From: an uncultured Anaerobutyricum sp.
GTDB taxonomy: Bacteria; Bacillota; Clostridia; Lachnospirales; Lachnospiraceae
Direction of reading: 5' to 3'
Assembly: GCA_934317185.1 (NCBI GenBank)
Contig: CAKREJ010000100.1
Span: 1 to 5,783, forward strand
DNA: 5,783 nt
Below, piece after piece: positions 1-5,783 of the stretch. Below the pieces are notes generated by a model, which worked only from the letters and a program-made list of their open reading frames with translations, was not told the origin of the DNA and searched no databases. The first letter of the stretch is position 1; the number at the start of each line of letters is the position of its first letter. A program made the position numbers and the translations under genes.

Positions 1-1143
1 TTCTAATTCTGCTTTTGTATCTTTTAAATGCTTTCGCAGTTTTTTAAGCTTTTCTCCGCGTTCTGTTTTTTCTTCATATGCCTTTTTCAGTTTTGCATTA
101 ATCTCTGATTTCTCAGCGTATGTTCTTTGTAGTTTTGCATTGATCTCTGATTTCTCAGCATATGTCTTTTTCAATTTCTCAGATACTTTTTTTCTGCCTA
201 CTTCCTCAATATTCATAAAGGAAGCCATTCCTGTAAGCAAATATAACGGACTTCCTTTCTCGCCGAAAAATTCTTCTTTTTCTTCTTCCGAAACCTTTAA
301 ATAATCTTTATACACATTCATAAAAGTTCCTCTTATTCTTTTATAAATTGCTTCCTGCAATACGAAGTCCTGCTTTTCCTCTTCTAATATCTGCATCAAG
401 CCTCTGACCACTTCTAAATAAGATTCAAAACGTGTTTTATTTTCAGACGTAGTCATCGTTGAATTAGCCCTGACACGTCTTAAATATAAATTATCTCTGA
501 CGCATCTTGCCTTACCTGCCTTAAGTGTAACTTTCACAGTATATAAATTATCTTCAAAATACCGCTCCATGCCAAACTTGATATTATTATCCAGCAGAAA
601 CTGGCGACGTGTGAACTGCAAACCGACTGACATCTTTATATCTCCTGCATTCTCCATCTGGATATACAGATTCCTGCCATCATAAATACCATCATATTCT
701 TTATGTCTGTGGTATAATGTAAGAAATTGAGGAAATGCTTCCTCAATTTCTTTTGTTTCATAGAAACTATCTGCTTCAAAGTATACAATATCCAGATTAT
801 CTGCTTCTGCATACTGATAGAGAGTCTCCAAACAATTCTCCTTAAGTAAATCATCGCTATCCATATAGTAGATATACTTTCCCTGAGCACACTGAACACC
901 TGTATTTCTCTGGTACGCAACTCCGTGATTCTCACTTGAAATCACCCGTATATTGGGATACGACTGTTGATATCTCTTCAATATCTCTAGTGTACCATCC
1001 GTTGAACCGTCATTTAAACAAATAATTTCATAATCTTTAAAGCTCTGATTCAATACAGACTTTAATGTTTCTTCTACATATTGTTCTGTATTATAACAAG
1101 GCATTATTACCGAAATTCCATACTCTTTTTTATCAGTATTCAT
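1..1143 (-). CDS. Family 2 glycosyltransferase with C-terminal coiled-coil repeats (3' end outside window)
   Basis: This gene encodes a GT-A fold inverting glycosyltransferase that should transfer a sugar from a nucleotide donor during surface glycan synthesis. Donor and acceptor are unknown. The reading frame stays open to the window edge, giving 381 residues without a stop. The start is the ATG at 1141-1143, with AAGGAG six bases upstream. Visible features in order are the beta-strand ISVIMPCYN (10-18), the nucleotide-binding stretch NDGSTDG (44-50), the metal-binding DSDD (95-98), FEDN (196-199) as the likely catalytic-base region, and YLRRVRANSTM (220-230), typical of bacterial polysaccharide GT2 enzymes. 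Residues 250-320 are charged and probably helical. From 323 onward the protein is a 14-residue coiled-coil repeat. A 53-base gap separates it from the upstream glycosyltransferase, longer than the other gaps in this unit, but no terminator is visible there. Family assignment is firm; specificity is not. Confidence 0.93.
   Translation of the reverse strand, partial: MNTDKKEYGISVIMPCYNTEQYVEETLKSVLNQSFKDYEIICLNDGSTDGTLEILKRYQQSYPNIRVISSENHGVAYQRNTGVQCAQGKYIYYMDSDDLLKENCLETLYQYAEADNLDIVYFEADSFYETKEIEEAFPQFLTLYHRHKEYDGIYDGRNLYIQMENAGDIKMSVGLQFTRRQFLLDNNIKFGMERYFEDNLYTVKVTLKAGKARCVRDNLYLRRVRANSTMTTSENKTRFESYLEVVRGLMQILEEEKQDFVLQEAIYKRIRGTFMNVYKDYLKVSEEEKEEFFGEKGSPLYLLTGMASFMNIEEVGRKKVSEKLKKTYAEKSEINAKLQRTYAEKSEINAKLKKAYEEKTERGEKLKKLRKHLKDTKAELE
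10..177 (-). repeat. Four tandem 14-residue (42-base) coiled-coil repeats in the glycosyltransferase C-terminus
   Basis: Residues 323-378 of the leftmost glycosyltransferase fall into four consecutive 14-residue units, each beginning with KL: KLKKTYAEKSEINA, KLQRTYAEKSEINA, KLKKAYEEKTERGE and KLKKLRKHLKDTKA. The first two are nearly identical in protein and match at 35 of 42 bases by my hand alignment (136-177 against 94-135). The other two have diverged. Fourteen residues equals two heptads, which fits a regular coiled coil that grew by duplication of a 42-base unit. The array may continue past the window edge, since ELE follows the last unit. Confidence 0.88.
721..752. repeat. Perfect 14-bp inverted repeat with 4-base loop inside a coding region
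   Basis: AAGAAATTGAGGAA (721-734) is followed by the loop ATGC (735-738) and its exact reverse complement TTCCTCAATTTCTT (739-752). The stem holds 4 G/C and 10 A/T pairs. It lies within the leftmost glycosyltransferase, where the minus strand encodes KEIEEAFPQFL (residues 131-141). In the sense mRNA no U-run follows the stem, so it does not look like an intrinsic terminator for this operon. Its function is unknown. Confidence 0.85.
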
Positions 1144-1196
1144 TGATGTCTCCTTCCTGTATATCTACTTACAATGTCTATTCCTCTTAATGTCTA

Positions 1197-2168
1197 CTAC
1201 TCACAATAAGCATTAAAATCCCCTGATTTTATCTTAAGATATTTGGCATATTCTTTCTTATCATAAAATCTTTGTGCTGGAAGAGAGTCTATTCCAAATT
1301 CAGCAAACCACTCATTTTTTAATTTATTATATAAGCGCTCTTTATTTGGACCTGTTATCGTATCTAAATTCCATAAACTGAAATGTAATGCATAGTTAAT
1401 ATAATCCTGCTCGAACTCCCAGAAGTTTCCATGTGCTGTCAAAGCATCTTTTAATGCATTCAAAGCCATGCGGAAACACTCCCAGGATTTTTCTCTCGTA
1501 TTAGACAAAGACTTTGGATTATTTCGACGCTGATGTGCTAAAATAACATCTTCAATCTCAATTCTTTGTGCAAACGCAATTGCTGAAAATACAAATAGCA
1601 TATCATTTGATGTTCTAAGTTCCTGAAATTTCAGATGATTCTCCTCAACAAACTGTCGCTCAAACAGTTTGTCCCATGCCCATCCTACGAACACTCTAAA
1701 TACATTGCCTGTAAAAGAGCGGAAATTCATCGGACGATATGGAGGAAGCTGCTTTTCATGTAATGTCCATTTTACCTTTACAAATTCCTTCAAATCTTCT
1801 CTATACTGATCCGAACGAAATACTACAATCTGTGCATTAGAACCTTTTGCTTTTTCATAAGCCTTTTCCAACATAGCAGGCTCAAAGAAATCATCAGAAT
1901 CAAGAAAAGAAAGATACTCACCAGTCGCAATGGACAATCCATTGTTTCTGGCTGCTCCCGCTCCGGCATTCTTTTGCTGAATTACTTTGACACGCTTATC
2001 TTTTTGCTCATATTCTTTTAAAATATCTAAAGAATTATCTGTGGAACCATCGTCTACACAGATAATCTCAATATCCTTTAAAGTCTGTCCTACAATGCTG
2101 TCCATACATTGATGAAGATAATCAGACGCATTATAGACCGGCAGTATAACAGATACTTTTACGCTCAT
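1197..2168 (-). CDS. Family 2 glycosyltransferase, 323 residues
   Basis: This is a complete GT2 (GT-A fold) glycosyltransferase, probably cytoplasmic and acting on a membrane-bound glycan intermediate. The start at 2166-2168 has AAAGGAG five bases upstream, and that ribosome site overlaps the TAA of the preceding glycosyltransferase, so translation may be coupled. Motifs in order are VSVILPVYN (5-13), DDGSTDNS (39-46), GAGAARNNG (69-77), the metal-binding DSDD (90-93), WDKLF (165-169), SNDMLF (187-192) as the likely catalytic-base segment, and HQRRNNPKSLS (212-222), the usual arginine/asparagine-rich strand of capsule GT2 enzymes. Unlike its two neighbours it has no C-terminal coiled coil and ends soon after a tyrosine/lysine-rich helix. 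The gene closes with two consecutive in-frame TAG codons (1197-1199 and 1194-1196). N-terminal similarity to the neighbour at 2179-3327 points to common ancestry. The sugar transferred cannot be determined. Confidence 0.95.
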   Translation of the reverse strand: MSVKVSVILPVYNASDYLHQCMDSIVGQTLKDIEIICVDDGSTDNSLDILKEYEQKDKRVKVIQQKNAGAGAARNNGLSIATGEYLSFLDSDDFFEPAMLEKAYEKAKGSNAQIVVFRSDQYREDLKEFVKVKWTLHEKQLPPYRPMNFRSFTGNVFRVFVGWAWDKLFERQFVEENHLKFQELRTSNDMLFVFSAIAFAQRIEIEDVILAHQRRNNPKSLSNTREKSWECFRMALNALKDALTAHGNFWEFEQDYINYALHFSLWNLDTITGPNKERLYNKLKNEWFAEFGIDSLPAQRFYDKKEYAKYLKIKSGDFNAYCE

Positions 2169-2178
2169 AGCCTCTCCT

Positions 2179-3327
2179 TTATTTATTGCCTTTAAAAATA
2201 GCCTTAATCTTTCTTGGAATTGTTAACAGGAACCAGCCAAGTCTATATGATCTGGAACCTTTAATAATCTTAATATCGTTTTGAAGTTTTGCGTTCTGTT
2301 TTTCTAACTTTTCTACTTTCTTAGTGAGTCTTCTTACCTTTACCGGAGTAGCCACCTTTTTCATATAGAAGCCATTCGGATCCTTGGTAATAAACTGAAT
2401 ATTAGACCAGCTAATCTTTGTAAATACGGATTCGTCTAACTCTCCTAATTCAAGTCCCCGCTTAAACTCATCACTGAAACGATGAACATATTCTCTCTTA
2501 TATTCTTCACCAATACGCTTGATCGTTCCCATATAATTGTTATACTTCTTTAACCAGTACATTGAACGGAAACGCTCCCATACCTCTTTATCTCTCACCA
2601 GCAACTCTCTGATATGATCATACTCAACATTCATGCAGTATACCTTTTCTTTGTTATGAACGGAAGAATTCGGATTATCTCTTCGATTCATATAATATGG
2701 TGTATCAATAATCATTCCACGTTTTGCATAAGCAAATGTCTGGAACCAGAAACCATTATCCTGGAAAGAAGCTCCCGGTGTTTCATTATGACGGATATGG
2801 AATTCTTCAATAAAGCTTCTCTTATAAATTCCACTCCATGTATTCATGATATAACGGATAGCTTCCGGTGTTTCACTTGGATTAAATACCACATTATAAT
2901 CTTCTTTATTTGGAGATAAGTGATTATATACTAACTCCATATCTTCTGTTTCACTGTCACGTTTAAAACGGTAGAAATCTGCCTTAATAAAGTCTAAATC
3001 ATTCTCAACAGCTTTTTCATATAAATCACTATACATATTTAACGGGATAAAATCATCTGGTTCTACAATTCCGATATATTCTCCAGTCGCTTTATCTAAA
3101 CCGATATTCATTCCGATTCCATAACCACCATTCTCTTTATCAACAAGAACGATTCTGTCATCCTTTTGTGCATAACTCTTTAAGATTTCTAAAGAGCCAT
3201 CGGTTGAACCATCGTTAATACAGATAATCTCAATATCTTTTAATGTCTGGTTTACAACACTCTCCATACATTCTACAAGATACATCTCCACATTATAAGT
3301 AGGTATAATAATAGATACTTTTGCCAT
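2179..3327 (-). CDS. Family 2 glycosyltransferase with C-terminal coiled coil and basic tail, 382 residues
   Basis: This complete GT2 glycosyltransferase is encoded directly after glf (13-base gap). The start at 3325-3327 has AGGAG seven bases upstream. Motifs are VSIIIPTYN (4-12), NDGSTDGS (38-45), GGYGIGMNIG (67-76), EPDD (89-92) in the metal-binding position where the two sister enzymes have DSDD, WSGIYKRSF (164-172), SFQDNGFWF (187-195) as the likely catalytic-base segment, and NRRDNPNSS (214-222). Residues about 331-355 form a short coiled coil (KKVEKLEKQNAKLQN). After it comes KGSRSYRLGWFLLTIPRK (356-373), a basic and aromatic tail that could associate with the membrane. Being next to glf makes it a candidate galactofuranosyltransferase, but that is inference from position alone. 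The next gene starts 10 bases downstream with its ribosome site overlapping this stop codon. Confidence 0.95.
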   Translation of the reverse strand: MAKVSIIIPTYNVEMYLVECMESVVNQTLKDIEIICINDGSTDGSLEILKSYAQKDDRIVLVDKENGGYGIGMNIGLDKATGEYIGIVEPDDFIPLNMYSDLYEKAVENDLDFIKADFYRFKRDSETEDMELVYNHLSPNKEDYNVVFNPSETPEAIRYIMNTWSGIYKRSFIEEFHIRHNETPGASFQDNGFWFQTFAYAKRGMIIDTPYYMNRRDNPNSSVHNKEKVYCMNVEYDHIRELLVRDKEVWERFRSMYWLKKYNNYMGTIKRIGEEYKREYVHRFSDEFKRGLELGELDESVFTKISWSNIQFITKDPNGFYMKKVATPVKVRRLTKKVEKLEKQNAKLQNDIKIIKGSRSYRLGWFLLTIPRKIKAIFKGNK

Positions 3328-3341
3328 TTTCTCACTCCTAA

Positions 3342-4448
3342 TTAATTATTCTTTTCTTTCTCTACTGCTTTTAATGCCGCTGCAATTACCTTGTCCATAT
3401 CATAGTAACGGTATTCACCAAGACGTCCGCCAAAAATAACATTCTCTTCTTTATCTGCTAATTCACGATACTTACCGGCAACTTCTTCGTTCTTCTCATT
3501 ATTCACTGGGTAGTATGGTTCCTCACCAAGCTTCCATTCACTCGGATACTCTCTTGAAATAACTGTTTTTGGCTGTGTACCATACTCAAAATGCTTATGC
3601 TCGATAATACGTGTATAAGGAACTTCACGCTCTGTATAGTTTACTACAGCATTACCCTGATAATTGTCCATATCTAAAGTCTCTGTTTCAAAACGAACGC
3701 TTCTATACTCTAATACGCCATATTTGTAATCAAAATATTTATCTAACATTCCTGTATATACAGTTTTTTCTGCGATATCCGCATTCTCTTTTCTGAATTC
3801 ATAATAATCTGTGTTCAGTAATACGTCAGAACCTTCTAACATCTTCTCTACAATCGCAGTATATCCTCCCATAGGAATTCCCTGAAAACGGTCATTAAAG
3901 TAGTTATTATCATAAATAAAACGAAGTGGAAGTCTCTTGATAATAAATGCAGGAAGATCCTTACAGTCACGTCCCCACTGTTTCTCTGTATAACCCTTTA
4001 CTAACTTCTCATATACAGAACGGCCAGCTAAAGAAAGAGCCTGTTCTTCTAAGTTCTTTGGTTCTGTGATTCCTAATTCTTCAATTTCTTCCTGAATTTT
4101 TGCTTTTGCTTCTGCCGGTGTCTTAATACCAAACATCTTGCTAAATGTATTCATATTAAATGGTAAGTTATAAAGTTCATCTTTATATCTTGCTACCGGA
4201 GAGTTAATGTAATTATTAAACTCTGCAAACTGATTAATGTATTCCCAAACTACTTTATCAGATGTATGGAAAATATGAGCACCATACTTATGCACATTAA
4301 TTCCCTCTACATTCTCACAGTAAATATTACCTGCTATGTGATCTCTTTTATCAATTACAAGACATTTTTTTCCTTCTTTTGTCATTTCATGAGCGAAAAC
4401 AGCACCAAAAAGTCCTGCTCCTACAATCAAATAATCATATTTTTTCAT
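3342..4448 (-). CDS. glf: UDP-galactopyranose mutase
   Basis: Glf is a cytoplasmic flavoenzyme that interconverts UDP-galactopyranose and UDP-galactofuranose using reduced FAD, supplying the galactofuranose donor for surface glycans. The 368-residue product matches the usual bacterial length. It opens with YDYLIVGAGLFGA (4-16), the FAD-binding Rossmann loop. DKRDHIAGN (33-41) and GAHIFHT (56-62) are family hallmarks, as are GYTEKQWG (152-159), RLPLRF (172-177), VPYTRIIEHKHF (277-288) and FGGRLGEYRYYDMDKVI (339-355), which carry the active-site tryptophan, arginines and tyrosines expected of the family. The start at 4446-4448 is chosen because AAAGGAG sits five bases upstream and the Rossmann motif begins immediately. 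An in-frame ATG at 4512-4514 would add 22 residues but has no ribosome site and falls inside the promoter spacer. It is the first gene of the leftward unit. Confidence 0.96.
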   Translation of the reverse strand: MKKYDYLIVGAGLFGAVFAHEMTKEGKKCLVIDKRDHIAGNIYCENVEGINVHKYGAHIFHTSDKVVWEYINQFAEFNNYINSPVARYKDELYNLPFNMNTFSKMFGIKTPAEAKAKIQEEIEELGITEPKNLEEQALSLAGRSVYEKLVKGYTEKQWGRDCKDLPAFIIKRLPLRFIYDNNYFNDRFQGIPMGGYTAIVEKMLEGSDVLLNTDYYEFRKENADIAEKTVYTGMLDKYFDYKYGVLEYRSVRFETETLDMDNYQGNAVVNYTEREVPYTRIIEHKHFEYGTQPKTVISREYPSEWKLGEEPYYPVNNEKNEEVAGKYRELADKEENVIFGGRLGEYRYYDMDKVIAAALKAVEKEKNN

Positions 4449-4453
4449 GATTT

Positions 4454-4460
4454 CTCCTTT
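4454..4460 (-). promoter_or_regulatory. Ribosome binding site deciding the glf start
   Basis: AAAGGAG on the minus strand lies five bases before the ATG at 4446-4448. No comparable site precedes the alternative upstream ATG at 4512-4514, so this site settles the start in favour of the 368-residue protein. Confidence 0.85.
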
Positions 4461-4504
4461 TACATTTTTCTCCAAAAAATATTGTTCTGTAATATATCCG
4501 TAAT

Positions 4505-4533
4505 ATTTTAACATGATATAACATTTTTTTCAA
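4505..4533 (-). promoter_or_regulatory. Predicted sigma-70/SigA-type promoter for the glf operon
   Basis: On the minus strand TTGAAA (4528-4533) and TAAAAT (4505-4510) are separated by exactly 17 bases, and TGT immediately before the -10 box gives an extended -10. Transcription would start near 4498, leaving a leader of about 50 bases before glf. The -35 box directly abuts the -35 box of the opposing ugd promoter. The prediction rests on consensus match and position. Confidence 0.72.
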
Positions 4534-4562
4534 TTGACAAACCTCTTAAATAATCTTATGAT
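4534..4562 (+). promoter_or_regulatory. Predicted upstream promoter (P1) for ugd
   Basis: TTGACA (4534-4539, perfect consensus) and TATGAT (4557-4562, one mismatch) are separated by 17 bases. Transcription would begin near 4569, about 70 bases before the ugd start codon. The -35 box touches the -35 box of the leftward glf promoter, with CAATTG (4531-4536) spanning the junction. Confidence 0.72.
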
Positions 4563-4575
4563 GTACATTCTTTTC

Positions 4576-4604
4576 TTGACTTTTTAACACACTCTGTTTA
4601 CAAT
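4576..4604 (+). promoter_or_regulatory. Predicted downstream promoter (P2) for ugd
   Basis: TTGACT (4576-4581) and TACAAT (4599-4604) are separated by 17 bases, each one mismatch from consensus. Transcription would begin near 4611, giving a leader of about 30 bases. Both boxes lie exactly 42 bases downstream of their P1 counterparts, about four turns of the helix, so the two sites would face the same side of the DNA. Confidence 0.66.
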
Positions 4605-4641
4605 TTTACTAAATAATGTTCAATAAAGGAGTGTATTATTA

Positions 4642-5783
4642 ATGAGTTCTTATAAAATAGCGATTGCCGGAACCGGTTATGTCGGTCTTTCCAATGCAAT
4701 CCTTCTTTCTCAGCATAACGAAGTTTATGCCGTTGATATTATCGAAGAAAAAGTAAATCTGATCAATTCCGGCAAGTCTCCTATCGTAGATAAAGAGATT
4801 CAGGAATACCTCGCTACAAAGGATTTAAATCTTACAGCTACTACTGATGCAAAAAAAGCTTATGAAAATGCAGATTTTGTTATCATCAGTACTCCTACAA
4901 ACTATGATCCTAAGATGAATTACTTTGACACTTCAAGCGTAGAAGCTGTTATCAAGTTAGTTCTTGAATACAATCCAAACGCGACTATGATTATCAAATC
5001 CACTGTTCCTGTTGGATATACTCTTTCCGTAAGAGAAAAGTTTGACACAGAGAATATCATCTTCTCCCCAGAATTTTTACGTGAGGGACGTGCTCTTTAC
5101 GACAATCTCTATCCTTCCAGAATTATTGTTGGTGCACCGTTAGATGATGAACGTCTTGTACAGGCAGCACATACTTTTGCCGGTCTTTTAAAAGAGGGAG
5201 CTATCAAAGAAGATATTCCTGTTTTATTTACAAACCCTACAGAGGCAGAGGCCGTTAAATTATTTGCCAATACTTATCTCGCACTCCGCGTAAGTTTCTT
5301 TAACGAACTTGACAGCTATGCAGAAGTACATGGCTTAAATACAAAACAGATTATTGATGGTGTTGGTTTAGACCCACGTATCGGTACACATTACAATAAC
5401 CCATCTTTTGGTTATGGCGGATACTGCCTTCCAAAAGATACAAAACAGCTTCTTGCCAACTACAAAGATGTTCCTGAAAACTTAATTGAAGCGATTGTAA
5501 AATCTAACTCCACAAGAAAAGATTTTATCGCTGACAGAATCTTAGAAAAAGCCGGATATTATCACGGTACTGCCGGACGTGACGGCACTCCTGGTAATCA
5601 GGTTACCATCGGTGTATACCGCCTTACTATGAAGTCCAACTCCGATAACTTCCGCCAGTCTTCTATTCAGGGTGTCATGAAGCGCCTGAAAGCTAAAGGT
5701 GCAGAAGTTATCATTTATGAACCAACTTTGGCTGATGATACTTTCTTTGGAAGCAAAGTTGAAAAAGATTTTGACGCTTTCAA
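4642..5783 (+). CDS. ugd: UDP-glucose 6-dehydrogenase (3' end outside window)
   Basis: Ugd oxidises UDP-glucose to UDP-glucuronic acid in the cytoplasm with two NAD+, providing an acidic sugar donor for capsule or cell-wall glycans. The visible 380 residues start at ATG 4642-4644, ten bases after AAAGGAG (4625-4631). The N-terminal Rossmann domain has GTGYVG (10-15) and the acidic VD (31-32) at the NAD ribose site. STVPVG (120-125) and SPEFLREG (142-149) follow. The central helix contains K206 and N210 ([10 protein letters not shown]). The catalytic nucleophile is Cys262 in [14 protein letters not shown] (257-270), with D266 four residues on. This [10 protein letters not shown] wording and [16 protein letters not shown] (326-341) belong to the short-chain class like streptococcal HasB and enterobacterial Ugd, which run about 390-400 residues, so only a short C-terminal stretch is likely missing. 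It is transcribed away from glf from its own promoters. Confidence 0.97.
   Translation, partial: MSSYKIAIAGTGYVGLSNAILLSQHNEVYAVDIIEEKVNLINSGKSPIVDKEIQEYLATKDLNLTATTDAKKAYENADFVIISTPTNYDPKMNYFDTSSVEAVIKLVLEYNPNATMIIKSTVPVGYTLSVREKFDTENIIFSPEFLREGRALYDNLYPSRIIVGAPLDDERLVQAAHTFAGLLKEGAIKEDIPVLFTNPTEAEAVKLFANTYLALRVSFFNELDSYAEVHGLNTKQIIDGVGLDPRIGTHYNNPSFGYGGYCLPKDTKQLLANYKDVPENLIEAIVKSNSTRKDFIADRILEKAGYYHGTAGRDGTPGNQVTIGVYRLTMKSNSDNFRQSSIQGVMKRLKAKGAEVIIYEPTLADDTFFGSKVEKDFDAF

Noticed and set aside
636..935. A 99-codon open frame on the minus strand
   Set aside because: It lies wholly inside the leftmost glycosyltransferase in another frame of the same strand. The glycosyltransferase frame has clear GT2 motifs; this one has none and no ribosome site that I can see.
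1173..1196. Two copies of AATGTCTA (1173-1180 and 1189-1196) in the 53-base gap between glycosyltransferases
   Set aside because: An 8-base direct repeat in a short AT-rich gap is weak, it forms no hairpin, and nothing places a promoter or terminator there. The gap otherwise holds only the ribosome site of the next gene.
1648..1672. ACAAACTG and CAGTTTGT, an 8-bp inverted repeat with a 9-base loop in the middle glycosyltransferase
   Set aside because: The stem is short, the loop is longer than the stem, and there is no U-run. This is expected by chance in several kilobases.
2614..2919. A 101-codon open frame on the plus strand
   Set aside because: It is antisense to the 382-residue glycosyltransferase, and its isoleucine/histidine-rich product resembles no family and looks like a shadow of AT-rich codons.
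3611..3796. A 61-codon open frame on the plus strand
   Set aside because: It is antisense to glf, has no recognisable motif, and no promoter or ribosome site supports it.
4266..4511. An 81-codon open frame on the plus strand with a hydrophobic product
   Set aside because: It is antisense to the 5' end of glf and the glf leader. The apparent hydrophobicity comes from phenylalanine and isoleucine codons opposite lysine- and asparagine-rich sequence.
4449..4641. Possible riboswitch or attenuator in the divergent intergenic region
   Set aside because: The predicted leaders are about 30 to 70 bases with no stable stem-loop followed by a U-run and no recognisable aptamer core. The region is accounted for by promoters and ribosome sites.

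Overview
The window looks like part of an exopolysaccharide or capsule/cell-wall-glycan locus from a low-GC Firmicute. A gut Lachnospiraceae-type clostridium is the best guess. The reasons are AT-rich codon use, strong AAAGGAG-type ribosome binding sites, short-class UDP-glucose dehydrogenase wording, and family 2 glycosyltransferases with a C-terminal coiled coil followed by a KGSRSYRLG-like tail. That placement rests on recall of protein style, not on a search.

Layout. A divergent control region (about 4449-4641) separates two transcription units. Leftward, on the minus strand, runs a compact unit: glf (UDP-galactopyranose mutase, 3342-4448), a 382-residue GT2 glycosyltransferase (2179-3327), a 323-residue GT2 glycosyltransferase (1197-2168), and a third GT2 glycosyltransferase (1-1143) whose 3' end lies outside the window. 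The gaps are 13, 10 and 53 bases, with no terminator visible in any of them, so one mRNA is likely. Rightward, on the plus strand, is ugd (UDP-glucose 6-dehydrogenase, 4642 to beyond 5783), with 380 codons visible and only a short C-terminal piece probably missing.

How the genes fit together. Glf makes UDP-galactofuranose from UDP-galactopyranose, Ugd makes UDP-glucuronic acid from UDP-glucose, and the three GT2 enzymes are candidates to transfer these or other nucleotide sugars onto a growing glycan at the inner face of the membrane. This suggests a polymer containing galactofuranose and possibly uronic acid, but the acceptors and linkages cannot be read from the sequence.

The most notable non-coding signals are in the divergent region. 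The glf promoter (TTGAAA-17-TAAAAT) and the upstream ugd promoter (TTGACA-17-TATGAT) have their -35 boxes directly abutting across a CAATTG palindrome. A second good ugd promoter (TTGACT-17-TACAAT) lies exactly 42 bases downstream of the first. Inside the leftmost gene are a perfect 14-bp inverted repeat with a 4-base loop and a run of four 14-residue coiled-coil repeats. I see no mobile element, CRISPR array, tRNA or rRNA. I find nothing here that clearly amounts to a new biological system; the window reads as an ordinary glycan locus with a few unusual details.
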